Program-made: the position numbers and the translations under genes | From: Paenibacillus cymbidii | GTDB lineage: Bacteria; Bacillota; Bacilli; Paenibacillales; NBRC-103111 | Assembly (NCBI RefSeq): GCF_004764705.1 | Contig: NZ_SHLX01000031.1 | Span: 1 to 64,000, forward strand | Length of the DNA stretch: 64,000 nt | Reading direction: 5' to 3' | Shown here: positions 52,921 through 61,930 of the stretch, one piece after another | Layout of the letters: each line of letters opens with the position of its first letter | How positions within the stretch are numbered: position 1 is the stretch's first letter | The notes under the pieces: generated by a model | What the model saw: only the letters and a program-made list of their open reading frames with translations | The model's database searches: none | What the model was told of the DNA's origin: nothing

Positions 52921-53868
52921 ATGTCCGGTCAGTTCAAAATTTTCGCCGGCTCGTCCAACCCGCGGCTGGCGGAACGCATTTGCCGCTCGCTCGGCCAGCC
53001 GCTCGGCAAGATCAAGCTGTCGCGCTTCAAGAGCGGCGAACACTACTGCTGCTTCGACGAGTCGGTCCGCAACTGCGACGTCTTCCTCGTGCAGACGTTC
53101 TCGCACCCGATCAACGAGCATTTCGTCGAACTGCTCGTCATGATGGACGCGGCGAAGCGCGCATCGGCCCGGACGATCAACCTGATTATCCCGTATTACG
53201 GCTATTCCCGCCAGGAGCGCAAAGCGGCGCCCCGGGAGCCGATTTCGGCGAAGATGGTGGCAGACGTGCTGACGACGGCGGGAGCGAACCGCGTCATTAC
53301 GCTCGATTTGCATGCGCCGGCGATTCAGGGCTTCTTCAATATCCCGGTCGACCATTTGACGGCGCTCGATCTGATCAGCGACTACATCAAGCGCAAAAAT
53401 ATCGAAAACCCGGTCGTTGTCTCCCCCGACGCAGGCGGCGTTACGCGGGCGGAGAATCTTGGCAATATTTTGCATGCGCCGATCGCGCTTATGTTCAAGA
53501 AGCGCTACGTGCATAACGAAGCGGTCGTGACGCACGTTATCGGCGAAGTGGAAGGGCGAACGCCGATCATTTTCGAAGATTTGATCGACACCGGCACGAC
53601 GATCGTCAACGTGGTCGAAAGCCTGAAGGAACGCGGCGCGAACGACATTTACATCTGCGCCACGCACCCGGTATTCTCCGGTCCTGCGCTGCAGCGGCTC
53701 GACCACCCGAACATCAAGGAAGTCGTCATCACCGACTCGATTGCGATTCCGGAAGACCGTTCGCCGCGCTTCCAGGTGCTTTCCGTCGACGAACTGCTGT
53801 CCGATTCGGTTCGCATTATTATGCAGGGCGGTTCGATCAGCTCTCTGTTCAAATACGGCGGCGTGTGA
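52921..53868 (+). CDS. prs: Ribose-phosphate diphosphokinase (PRPP synthetase)
   Basis: A 315-aa enzyme making PRPP from ribose 5-phosphate and ATP. Motifs: the flexible loop IIPYYGYSRQERKAAPREPISAK near 93 (the usual form is YARQDRKARSREPI), LDLHAPAIQGFFNIPVDHL near 125, and the PRPP loop IFEDLIDTGTTIV near 213. The loop changes suggest a paralogue rather than the main housekeeping Prs. Its place right after the his operon fits supply of PRPP to HisG. CCAGGAGG lies upstream of the ATG. Confidence 0.93.
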   Translation: MSGQFKIFAGSSNPRLAERICRSLGQPLGKIKLSRFKSGEHYCCFDESVRNCDVFLVQTFSHPINEHFVELLVMMDAAKRASARTINLIIPYYGYSRQERKAAPREPISAKMVADVLTTAGANRVITLDLHAPAIQGFFNIPVDHLTALDLISDYIKRKNIENPVVVSPDAGGVTRAENLGNILHAPIALMFKKRYVHNEAVVTHVIGEVEGRTPIIFEDLIDTGTTIVNVVESLKERGANDIYICATHPVFSGPALQRLDHPNIKEVVITDSIAIPEDRSPRFQVLSVDELLSDSVRIIMQGGSISSLFKYGGV

Positions 53869-54083
53869 TCGGGCTGTGCCATCCGCTGTATCGGTTCCGG
53901 CCGGGCGCCTTGCGCCGCGGCCGTATTCCGCGTTGGGCGGCATAGCGCCGCAAGGGGTGCGGACCGGGCCCGGAGGAATGGGACAAATCGCCTGCAAATG
54001 TCTTTCGTGCTTTTCCCGCAACTATGATATACTTTTGTTCAAGCAGATTCCTGCATGATAAGCACCGGAGGTGTAAGGCTCAA

Positions 54084-55841
54084 GTGGAAAAGAAGAAGCG
54101 TGTGGTTGCCGGGCAGCAAGCCAACATAATCGCGGTCACGATGGATGCCACGTTCTTTTTCGAAAGAGCCGTCCGGTCTTTGGATCGGCTTCATTACGAC
54201 AAGGCGCTCAAGTATTTTCGCCGCGCGGCCGATTACGAGCCGGACAATCCGGTCAATCACTGCAACCTCGCCGGCATCTTGTCGGAGATGGGCAATTACG
54301 AGGAATCGAACCGCGTGCTGCAGCACATTCTCGACAGCGTCGACACGGCGATGACGGAATGTTACTTTTATATGGCGAACAACTACGCCAACATGGAAGA
54401 GTTCGAAGCGGCCGAGAAGGCGATCGTCAGCTACCTGGAGAAAGATCCGAACGGCCAGTTTCTCGAGGAATCGGAGGAACTGATCGAACTGCTCGGGTAT
54501 GAGCTGGAACGGCCGACGAAGCTGACGACGATCAAATGCCGCGAAGGTTTCTTCGAGCACGACAAGGCGCGTTCGCTGCTGGAGGAAGGACGTTTCGCCG
54601 AAGCGGTGCGCATCCTGCAGCGGCTGGTGAAGAAGCATCCCGACTTCATGGCGGCGCGCAACAACCTGGCGCTTGCCCACTACTATATGGGCCAGTTCGA
54701 GCGGGCGATGGAGACGATCCGCCAGGTGCTGGAGCTGGAGCCTGGCAATTTGCACGCGTTGTGCAATTTGGCGATATTCTATCAGCATATGGGCGCGGAG
54801 CAGGAGCTGGCCGGCCAACTGTCGCTGCTGCGCAAGATGTACCCGTTTCAACAGGACCAGGTATTCAAGCTGGCGACGACGATGGGGATTCTCGGCGAAC
54901 ACGAAGGCGCGTATCGGCTGTTCCGCCGGCTGACGAAGGCGGGCGACGCCTCGCTCGACCCGTGTTTGTACCATTATACGGCCGTTTCGGCCTACAACAC
55001 GGGACGCAATGCCGAAGCGCAGCGGCTGTGGCAGACGACATGCAAGCTCGATCCGGACTCCGACATTCCGCGGTTTTATTTGAGCCAGATGCAGGAGGCG
55101 CAGCAGAACGGCGGCCAGGCGACGATCAGCTATCATTATCATCTGCCGTTCGAAGAGCAGTTCCGCCTGCTGGAGAAGTCGGCCGACGGCATTCCCGACC
55201 ACATGAAGCGCGATCCGCTCGTGCGTTCGTCGTTTTTCTGGGCGCTGCGTCACGGCGATCTGGAGACGAAGCTGCAGGTGGTGCAGGCGTTCGGGGTCAT
55301 CGCCGACAGCGAAGTGGAAGACGCGCTGCGCGACCTGTTGATCGATCCGAAGGAAGACGATTATTTGAAAAAGGTGGCGTTTTTCGTCCTGCGCAGCATC
55401 GGCGTCGACGGGCCGCTGCCGGTGCTGATGGAAGGGAAGCAGTCGGTAGTCAGCTCGATGCCGTTTTCGCCTAACTTGCCGGTATGGGAGCAGCAGTGGC
55501 AGAAGGTGCTGGAGCTGGCGCTGCGGCACATGCAGAAGCGCTACGACATGATTCAGCAGCACGATCTCGAAACGCTCTGGGTCGAATATTTGAGCCGGGT
55601 GTATCCGCATGTCCAGAAGATCAACAAGATCGAAGGCTGGGCCGCGGCGCTCGAATATTTGACCGCGAAGATGCATCGCCGCGCGATCTCCTACGAGGAA
55701 GTGGCGACGCGTTACGCCATCTCGATCGGCACCGTCAGCAAAAACGTCAAGCTGATCGACGAGGCATGCCGGCTCAAGGAGAAGATGGACGCGATTTTTC
55801 CCAAGTTTGCCAGCGCCGTCAAGCAGAGCGGCGAATCATAG
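54084..55841 (+). CDS. yvcD: TPR-repeat protein, YvcD-like
   Basis: A 585-aa cytoplasmic protein. Tetratricopeptide repeats cover about residues 20-340 (YDKALKYFRRAADYEPDNPVNHCNLAGIL; GRFAEAVRILQRLVKKHPDFMAARNNLALAHY). A HEAT-like middle part is near 390-460 (SEVEDALRDLLIDPKEDDYLKKVAFFVLRSIG), and a helix-turn-helix-like end is near 545-575 (ISYEEVATRYAISIGTVSKNV). GTG start with GGAGGTG 10 bases upstream. Its position before trxB matches Bacillus yvcD. Function unknown; the C-terminal helix-turn-helix suggests a link to regulation. Confidence 0.85.
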   Translation: MEKKKRVVAGQQANIIAVTMDATFFFERAVRSLDRLHYDKALKYFRRAADYEPDNPVNHCNLAGILSEMGNYEESNRVLQHILDSVDTAMTECYFYMANNYANMEEFEAAEKAIVSYLEKDPNGQFLEESEELIELLGYELERPTKLTTIKCREGFFEHDKARSLLEEGRFAEAVRILQRLVKKHPDFMAARNNLALAHYYMGQFERAMETIRQVLELEPGNLHALCNLAIFYQHMGAEQELAGQLSLLRKMYPFQQDQVFKLATTMGILGEHEGAYRLFRRLTKAGDASLDPCLYHYTAVSAYNTGRNAEAQRLWQTTCKLDPDSDIPRFYLSQMQEAQQNGGQATISYHYHLPFEEQFRLLEKSADGIPDHMKRDPLVRSSFFWALRHGDLETKLQVVQAFGVIADSEVEDALRDLLIDPKEDDYLKKVAFFVLRSIGVDGPLPVLMEGKQSVVSSMPFSPNLPVWEQQWQKVLELALRHMQKRYDMIQQHDLETLWVEYLSRVYPHVQKINKIEGWAAALEYLTAKMHRRAISYEEVATRYAISIGTVSKNVKLIDEACRLKEKMDAIFPKFASAVKQSGES

Positions 55842-55882
55842 AGCGCTCGATACCGTACTATATTCAACAGGAGGGATACCAA

Positions 55883-56830
55883 ATGTACAAATCTATCGTC
55901 ATCGGAACCGGGCCGTCCGGCTTAACGGCGGCTATCTACCTGGCACGCGCCAATTTGCAGCCGCTCGTCATCGAAGGTCCCGAACCTGGCGGCCAGCTCA
56001 CGACCACAACCGAAGTCGAAAACTTCCCCGGCTTCCCCGAAGGCATCATGGGGCCCGAGCTGATGGACAATATGCGCAAGCAAGCGGAACGGTTCGGCGC
56101 CCAATTCAAGACCGGCTGGGTGAACAAGGTCGATTTGTCTCAGCGTCCGTTCAAGCTGAGCGTCGAAGGACACGGCGAACTCGAAACGGAGTCGCTGATT
56201 ATTTCGACGGGCGCGTCGGCGAAGCTGCTGGGCATCGGCAACGAGAAGGACAACATCGGCCGCGGCGTCAGCACTTGCGCGACGTGCGACGGCTTCTTCT
56301 TCCGCGGCAAAAAGATCATCGTTGTCGGCGGCGGCGATTCGGCGATGGAGGAAGCGCACTTCCTGACGAAGTTCGCTACCGAAGTGCGTGTCGTTCACCG
56401 CAGGAACGAGCTGCGCGCCTCCAAAATCATGCAGGACCGCGCGCGGGAGAACGGCAAAATCACCTGGAGCCTGAACCAGACGCCGCTCGAGGTGGTCTCC
56501 GGCGACAGAGGCGTTACCGGGCTGAAGGTGAAAGACAACGCCACGGGAAAAGAAGAGATTATCGAAACGGACGGCATCTTTGTCGCCATCGGCCATACGC
56601 CGAATACGAAGTTTCTGGACGGTCAACTGCAGACGGACGAAACCGGCTATTTGATCGTCAAACCGGGCACGACCGAAACGAACATTCCGGGCGTCTTCGC
56701 TTGCGGCGACGTGCAGGATCAGAAGTACCGCCAGGCGATTACCGCCGCGGGCAGCGGCTGCATGGCCGCGCTGGACTGCGAGAAGTTTCTCGAAGGCATG
56801 CCGGTTCACGACTGGAGCCAGGCGTTGTAA
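55883..56830 (+). CDS. trxB: Thioredoxin-disulfide reductase
   Basis: A 315-aa FAD/NADPH enzyme that keeps thioredoxin reduced. FAD motif GTGPSG (8-13), redox pair CATC (132-135), NADPH motif GGGDSA (149-154) and HRRNELRASKIM. The C-terminal FACGDVQDQKYRQAITAAGSG is typical. The residue after CATCDG is Phe where most have Ala. CAGGAGGG precedes the ATG. Confidence 0.97.
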   Translation: MYKSIVIGTGPSGLTAAIYLARANLQPLVIEGPEPGGQLTTTTEVENFPGFPEGIMGPELMDNMRKQAERFGAQFKTGWVNKVDLSQRPFKLSVEGHGELETESLIISTGASAKLLGIGNEKDNIGRGVSTCATCDGFFFRGKKIIVVGGGDSAMEEAHFLTKFATEVRVVHRRNELRASKIMQDRARENGKITWSLNQTPLEVVSGDRGVTGLKVKDNATGKEEIIETDGIFVAIGHTPNTKFLDGQLQTDETGYLIVKPGTTETNIPGVFACGDVQDQKYRQAITAAGSGCMAALDCEKFLEGMPVHDWSQAL

Positions 56831-56861
56831 GTCGGCTTCACCAACCCGAAAGAAAAGCTTC

Positions 56862-56900
56862 AGGGGCCTTGCCCGTCGTTAGCGCGGGTCGGGTCCCTTT
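56862..56900 (+). terminator. Terminator after trxB
   Basis: AGGGGCC / GGTCCCT outer stem with inner CCCG / CGGG, followed by TTT. Confidence 0.75.
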
Positions 56901-56943
56901 GTAAGAGAGGCAAGTTGAATCCATTGTTGAGGTGACAGGAGAA

Positions 56944-57894
56944 ATGTCGGGTAATATTTACATTGGCGTCGATATGGGCGGCACCGCGATCAAGGTCGGC
57001 ATTTGCGACGAATCGGGCAAGTTGCTTCACACATACGAAGGGGCAACCGGAACGGAGTTCGGTTCGGACGAAGTGCTGGACCGCATGGCCAAGTATGTGC
57101 GCAAAATCGTCGATGATTCGCCGTTCGAATGGGATCAAGTGGCTGGCATCGGCGCCGGCATTGCCGGGTTTCTGGACATTCCGCAAGGGTTCGTCAAGCT
57201 GTCGGCGAATTTGGGCTGGCGCAACGTGCCGGTGAAGCAAATTCTCGAGCAGAAGCTTGGCAAGCCGGTCACCATCGACAACGATGCCAACGTAGCGGCG
57301 CTCGGCGAAGCGTGGAGCGGCGCCGGCGCGGGCATTCCGAATGTCGTCTGCTACACGCTGGGCACCGGGGTAGGCGGCGGCATCATCATCAACGGAAAAA
57401 TTTATCAAGGATTCAATGGCATGGCGGGCGAGCTCGGTCACCTGCAGATCGTGCCGGACCTGGAAGCGATCGGCTGCGGCTGCGGCCAATCCGGCTGCCT
57501 CGAAACGGTCTCGTCGGCGACGGGCATCATTCGGATGGCTAATGACGCGGTGGAGCGCGGTGACAAAACGACGCTGTCGCTGGTCAGCGAGCCGATCACG
57601 GCGAAGCATGTGTTCGACGAAGCAAGGTCGGGCGACGAGGTGTCGATGCGCATCGTCAACCGCGCTGCTTATTACCTCGGCCGCTCGATGGCGATGCTGG
57701 CGGTAATCGTGAACCCGCAGCGGTTCATCCTCGGCGGCGGCGTGTCCAAGGCGGGCGAAATCCTGTTCCAGCCGATTCGCGAGAACTTCAAGAAATATGC
57801 GCCGGAAGCCGCGCAGGAAGGCGTCGAGATCGTTCCCGCGGTGCTGGGCAACGATGCCGGCGTCGTCGGTGCGGCCGGCTTGAATTTGCATTAG
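56944..57894 (+). CDS. glcK: ROK-family glucokinase
   Basis: A 316-aa sugar kinase. Phosphate motif GVDMGGTAIKVGI at 8-20, catalytic Asp in TIDNDANVAALGE near 107, GTGVGGGIIINGKI near 135, and the ROK zinc motif AGELGHLQIVP then GCGCGQSGCLE near 160-185. Converts intracellular glucose to glucose 6-phosphate, useful beside ABC sugar uptake. ATG 56944 is chosen with TGAGGTGA 8 bases upstream; GTG 56932 is the alternative. Confidence 0.94.
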   Translation: MSGNIYIGVDMGGTAIKVGICDESGKLLHTYEGATGTEFGSDEVLDRMAKYVRKIVDDSPFEWDQVAGIGAGIAGFLDIPQGFVKLSANLGWRNVPVKQILEQKLGKPVTIDNDANVAALGEAWSGAGAGIPNVVCYTLGTGVGGGIIINGKIYQGFNGMAGELGHLQIVPDLEAIGCGCGQSGCLETVSSATGIIRMANDAVERGDKTTLSLVSEPITAKHVFDEARSGDEVSMRIVNRAAYYLGRSMAMLAVIVNPQRFILGGGVSKAGEILFQPIRENFKKYAPEAAQEGVEIVPAVLGNDAGVVGAAGLNLH

Positions 57895-57968
57895 GGCGTG
57901 ACCGTGACCGTGCGATACCCGGAATAAGCTTCGCAAGATGAGGCGTCACTTTGTGGGGTGAACGAAGA

Positions 57969-58856
57969 ATGGAAGAGCGCCATACGATCGCGAAAGTGGT
58001 TATCATTACGGGAATGTCGGGAGCGGGGAAAACGATTGCCGTGCAGAGCCTGGAAGATTTGGGGTTCTTCTGCGTCGACAACCTCCCCCCTGTGCTCATC
58101 CCCAAGTTCGCCGAGCTGATCGCCCAGTCGAACGGCAAAATAGGCAAAGTTGCGCTCGTCATCGACTTGCGCGGTCGCGAGTTTTTCACCGCATTTTCGG
58201 AATCGCTGCGCTACATCCAGGACAACTACTCGCTTTCCTACGAAATCTTATTCCTCGATGCGACCGATTCCGTGCTGGTGCAGCGCTACAAGGAAAGCCG
58301 GCGGCGCCATCCGCTCGCTCCGGACGGCGCGCCGCTCGAAGGCATCCTGCAGGAACGCAAGCTGCTGGAGGAGCTGAAAGGACTGGCGACGCAGGAAATC
58401 GACACCAGCCACCTGAAGCCGGCCCAGCTGAAGGAGAAAATTATCGCACGGTTCCATCACTTGCAGGAAGGGACCTTGTCGCTTAATGTCATCTCCTTCG
58501 GCTTCAAATACGGCATTCCAATCGACGCCGATCTTATTTTCGACGTACGGTTTTTGCCGAATCCGCACTATGTCGACAGCTTGCGGCCGAACACTGGCCA
58601 AGATCCCGACGTATATGATTATGTGATGAAGTGGAGCGAAACGCAGGAGTTTCTGGCGAAGCTGCTCGATATGCTGCATTTTTTGATTCCGCAGTACATC
58701 AAGGAAGGCAAAAGCCAAGTCGTGCTGGGCATCGGCTGCACCGGGGGCAAACACCGCTCCGTGGCGATCGCCGAATATTTGGGGAGGGCGATGGGCGACA
58801 GCGAAACCGAATCGGTCCGCGTCACCCACCGCGACGCCGAACGCGACCGCAGATGA
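57969..58856 (+). CDS. rapZ: RNase adapter protein RapZ (YvcJ)
   Basis: A 295-aa nucleotide-binding protein. P-loop GMSGAGKT (15-22), Walker B-like VIDLRGREF near 65, and the conserved C-terminal GIGCTGGKHRSVAIAEYLG near 255. In E. coli RapZ controls glmS mRNA via small RNAs; YvcJ in Bacillus affects competence. GGGGTGA lies 8 bases upstream of the ATG. Start of the rapZ-yvcK-whiA operon. Confidence 0.97.
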   Translation: MEERHTIAKVVIITGMSGAGKTIAVQSLEDLGFFCVDNLPPVLIPKFAELIAQSNGKIGKVALVIDLRGREFFTAFSESLRYIQDNYSLSYEILFLDATDSVLVQRYKESRRRHPLAPDGAPLEGILQERKLLEELKGLATQEIDTSHLKPAQLKEKIIARFHHLQEGTLSLNVISFGFKYGIPIDADLIFDVRFLPNPHYVDSLRPNTGQDPDVYDYVMKWSETQEFLAKLLDMLHFLIPQYIKEGKSQVVLGIGCTGGKHRSVAIAEYLGRAMGDSETESVRVTHRDAERDRR

Positions 58857-58878
58857 CAAGCCGCGAAGACGGGAGAGG

Positions 58879-59865
58879 ATGAGCTTGGAACTGCAGGAAC
58901 GCGATTTGCCGCGCATTGTCGTCATCGGCGGCGGTACGGGTCTTTCGGTCATGCTCCGCGGGTTGAAGGAGAAGCCTGTCGATATTACCGCGATTGTGAC
59001 CGTTGCCGACGACGGGGGCAGTTCCGGCATTTTGCGATCGGAGCTGCAGATTCCGCCGCCGGGCGACATCCGCAATGTGCTGATTGCGCTGGCCGACGTC
59101 GAACCGATGCTGTCGCGCATGCTGCAGCACCGGTTTCAGACGGGCAACGGTTTGGCCGGCCACAGTCTGGGTAACCTGATTCTGGCGGCGATGAAGGAGA
59201 TTACCGGCGACTTTGTGCTCGGAATCCGCGAGCTGAGCCGGGTGTTGGCCGTGCGCGGCAGCGTATTGCCGGCGACGAACCATTCCATCGTCCTCAAGGC
59301 GCTGATGGAAGACGGCACGATGGTGGAAGGCGAGTCGAAAATTCCGCAGGCCGGAGGCAAAATCAAGCGGGTGTTCATCGAACCCGCCCATGCCGAGCCG
59401 CTGCCGGAAGCGATTGAAGCGATTCGCCAGGCGGATGCGATCCTGGTCGGTCCGGGCAGCCTGTACACGAGCATCATTCCGAACCTGCTCGTCGGCGGCG
59501 TGGCCGAGGCGGTGACCGAATCGGATGCGGTGAAAATTTTTATTTGCAACGTGATGACCCAGCCGGGCGAAACCGACAACTATTCGGTCAGCGACCATCT
59601 GCAGGCGGTGTACGACCATGTCGGCAGCCATCTGTTCGACTACGTCATCGTCAACGACGGCGAAATTCCGCCGCAGGTGCAGCTGAAATATGCGGAGAAA
59701 GGCGCCAAAGCGGTGCACCTCGATCTGGAGGAAGTGACCCGCCGCGGCTATCGCGTCATTGCCGACAAGCTGGTGCTGTTCCGCACCTATCTCCGGCACG
59801 ATGCGGCCAAGCTCAGCGAACATATTTACCGGTTGGTGGAAAGCTGGATGTCGAAGAAGAGGTGA
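58879..59865 (+). CDS. yvcK: Gluconeogenesis factor YvcK/GlmR
   Basis: A 328-aa protein of the CofD-like family. Motifs IVVIGGGTGLSVMLRGLKE (14-32), VADDGGSSGILRSE near 50, PPPGDIRNVLIALAD near 67, and GLAGHSLGNLILAAMKEITGD near 98. YvcK binds UDP-GlcNAc and steers carbon toward peptidoglycan precursors. 22 bp after rapZ, with GGGAGAGGATGAGC upstream; the ATG at 58879 is used. Confidence 0.97.
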   Translation: MSLELQERDLPRIVVIGGGTGLSVMLRGLKEKPVDITAIVTVADDGGSSGILRSELQIPPPGDIRNVLIALADVEPMLSRMLQHRFQTGNGLAGHSLGNLILAAMKEITGDFVLGIRELSRVLAVRGSVLPATNHSIVLKALMEDGTMVEGESKIPQAGGKIKRVFIEPAHAEPLPEAIEAIRQADAILVGPGSLYTSIIPNLLVGGVAEAVTESDAVKIFICNVMTQPGETDNYSVSDHLQAVYDHVGSHLFDYVIVNDGEIPPQVQLKYAEKGAKAVHLDLEEVTRRGYRVIADKLVLFRTYLRHDAAKLSEHIYRLVESWMSKKR

Positions 59866-59871
59866 TTCGCC

Positions 59872-60807
59872 ATGTCCTTTGCGGCGCAGACCAAAAAGGA
59901 ATTGACGCAGGTGGAGGCGGAGAGCTGCTGCGAAAAAGCGGAATTGTCCGCCATGATCCGGATGAACGGCGCGGTTCAGGTGTCGAGCCAACGCGTTGTG
60001 CTGGATATTTCCACGGAGAATGCGGCGATCGCCAGACGCATCTACACGCTCGTCAAGAAGATGTTCCGCGTGCACGCCGAGCTGCTCGTCCGCAAAAAAA
60101 TGCGGCTCAAAAAAAACAACGTCTACATCGTTCGCGTCCCGAACCAGGTGCAGGCGATCCTGGCCGAACTGAAGATTGTGTCCGAAGGCTTCATGTTTAC
60201 GCCCGGCATCGATCGCAGCATCGTCAAAAGTCCCTGCTGCAAACGCGCTTATTTGCGCGGCGCCTTTATGGCCGGCGGGTCGGTCAACAATCCGGAAGGC
60301 TCGTCCTATCATCTGGAGATCGCCTCGATGTACGAGGAGCACTGCCATGCGCTGGTGCAGCTGGTCAACAAGTTCGAGCTTAACGCACGCTGCATCGAGC
60401 GGAAGAAAGGCTTTATCCTGTACATGAAGGAAGGCGAGAAGATTATCGAGTTCCTCAGCATCATCGGCGCGCATCAGGCGCTGCTGCGCTTCGAGGACGT
60501 GCGCATCATGAAGGATATGCGCAACTCGGTGAACCGCATCGTCAATTGCGAGACGGCGAATTTGAACAAGACGATCGGCGCCGCGGTGCGGCAGATCGAC
60601 AACATCCGGCTGCTGCAAAAGGAGCTGGGGCTGGATCAGCTGCCCGACAAGCTGCGCGAGGTAGCGGAAATTCGGCTCAAGCATCCGGACATGAACCTGA
60701 AGGAAGTCGGCGACATGCTGAAAGGCAGCGTCAGCAAGTCCGGCGTCAACCACCGGCTGCGCAAAATCGACGAAATGGCCGAGAAACTGCGAAATTCCTC
60801 GTTTTGA
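59872..60807 (+). CDS. whiA: Sporulation/cell-division regulator WhiA
   Basis: A 311-aa DNA-binding protein. The N-terminal half is the degenerate LAGLIDADG homing-endonuclease fold (KRAYLRGAFMAGGSVNNPEG near 123 and ERKKGFILYMKEG). The C-terminal WhiA helix-turn-helix is near 240-305 (LREVAEIRLKHPDMNLKEVGDML then SGVNHRLRKI). 6 bp after yvcK with AAGAGGTGA upstream. In Firmicutes WhiA affects cell division and carbon metabolism. Confidence 0.97.
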   Translation: MSFAAQTKKELTQVEAESCCEKAELSAMIRMNGAVQVSSQRVVLDISTENAAIARRIYTLVKKMFRVHAELLVRKKMRLKKNNVYIVRVPNQVQAILAELKIVSEGFMFTPGIDRSIVKSPCCKRAYLRGAFMAGGSVNNPEGSSYHLEIASMYEEHCHALVQLVNKFELNARCIERKKGFILYMKEGEKIIEFLSIIGAHQALLRFEDVRIMKDMRNSVNRIVNCETANLNKTIGAAVRQIDNIRLLQKELGLDQLPDKLREVAEIRLKHPDMNLKEVGDMLKGSVSKSGVNHRLRKIDEMAEKLRNSSF

Positions 60808-60861
60808 TGCGGACAACCATCATTTCTGCACTTCTTACTAGTGCAGCGCGCGTAAAAATGT

Positions 60862-60867
60862 TATAAT
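60862..60867 (+). promoter_or_regulatory. -10 box upstream of the HPr gene
   Basis: TATAAT at 60862-60867, about 105 bases before the start. No good -35 box is seen, so the leader or an activator may matter. Confidence 0.5.
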
Positions 60868-60971
60868 AAACGGAAAATGGATTATCGCCCGGCAGCTTTT
60901 CTCGGGAAGGCGTGTCGCGGCTGATTGTAACGGAGCTTATTTGGAATTCAGTATTAGGGGGTATTGTGTTC

Positions 60972-61241
60972 ATGTCGAAACGACCCGTAGTCGTCAAGTT
61001 GAGAACAGGTTTGCACGCGCGGCCGGCTGCGTTATTCGTTCAGGAAGCCAACAAATTCTCATCCGAGATCTTCGTCGAGAAAGAAGAGAAGAAAGTGAAC
61101 GCCAAGAGCATCATGGGCATTATGAGCCTGGCGATCAGCTCGGGAACGGAAGTATACATCAGCGCAGAGGGTGCTGACGCCGAGCAGGCTGTAAACGCTT
61201 TAGTCGTGCTCGTCAGCAAGGAAGAGCTGGAGAACCAATAA
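60972..61241 (+). CDS. HPr-family phosphocarrier protein, Crh-like but with His15
   Basis: An 89-aa HPr fold. His15 with Arg17 is present (TGLHARPAAL), and the regulatory Ser46 lies in VNAKSIMGIMSLA. The gene holds the place of crh after whiA and its sequence resembles Crh (FVQEANKF, KKVNAKSIMG), but Bacillus Crh has Gln at position 15. So it could take part both in PTS phosphotransfer and in catabolite repression through HprK at 41425. ATG 60972 follows AGGGGG by 10 bases; the open frame upstream is not used. Confidence 0.93.
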   Translation: MSKRPVVVKLRTGLHARPAALFVQEANKFSSEIFVEKEEKKVNAKSIMGIMSLAISSGTEVYISAEGADAEQAVNALVVLVSKEELENQ

Positions 61242-61253
61242 GAGCGACCAGGG

Positions 61254-61277
61254 GCTTCCGGCAGCGGAAGCTTTTTT
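61254..61277 (+). terminator. Terminator of the HPr gene
   Basis: Perfect GCTTCCG-GCAG-CGGAAGC stem with six T residues, 12 bases after the stop. Confidence 0.95.
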
Positions 61278-61389
61278 CACATAAAGAAACGTTCGGAGGC
61301 AGCCCGCCGCCGGCGCACTTTCGTAAGGAAAGTGGCCGGTCGGCGGGTTGTTTGGCGTTCCGGGGCCTTCTGTAAAGTACCTGAGTAAC

Positions 61390-61575
61390 TTTAAGTGCAT
61401 TATTACACTTAAATTCGCCCCAACGGCTGATGGGGACAACTTAACTGCAAAAATACATTTTATCTTCTCTGGTTTTCCAACATTAGGTCCACTCAGCCGA
61501 ATTTAAGCGCGCTTTTACATTTAAATGAATCAAACGAGTCGAAAAGGCAGCATTTAAATGTATTTATGCATTTAA
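61390..61575. repeat. AT-rich inverted repeats with TTTAA arms (family B)
   Basis: Units at 61390-61413 (TTTAAGTG-N8-CACTTAAA, perfect) and 61553-61575 (TTTAAATG-N7-CATTTAAA, perfect). A less perfect one is at about 61501-61526 and a degenerate one at about 61441-61463. They lie in the 689-bp gap between the HPr gene and the next coding region. Confidence 0.7.
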
Positions 61576-61729
61576 ACGCGACCAGCCCGCCAAGGCGTCC
61601 GTTTTCGTATCGAAAGCAGCTCCCGACACATTCCGCGCTCAAAAGTACTTTTTATAGATATTTTTCCTAAAAATATAAATTTCTAATTGAGGGAGCCAGG
61701 GTGAGGTTGTTATATCTGGCGGAGCCGGG

Positions 61730-61765
61730 TTCGTAGCGTTATGCATATATGCATAACGCTACGAA
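61730..61765. repeat. Perfect 36-bp palindrome
   Basis: The 18-base half TTCGTAGCGTTATGCATA is followed at once by its exact reverse complement, with no spacer. It lies 165 bases upstream of the amine-oxidase-domain gene. No T run follows it on the plus strand. It could be an operator, a cruciform-forming site or a residue of a mobile element. Confidence 0.9.
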
Positions 61766-61930
61766 AATGCGCCGCGGCGAAAGAAGCGCTGCCGGGTCTG
61801 AGCGGGAAGAATGGTCGTAGCTGCGAGAGCGGCGTGTCGAAACCTTTTCCCCGCCGCCCGCGTCTAATGGACATGGACGCAAAAGGAAAAGAGTCCACCA
61901 CTAGCGGAGAGAAGGAGCAGAGAACCGAAC

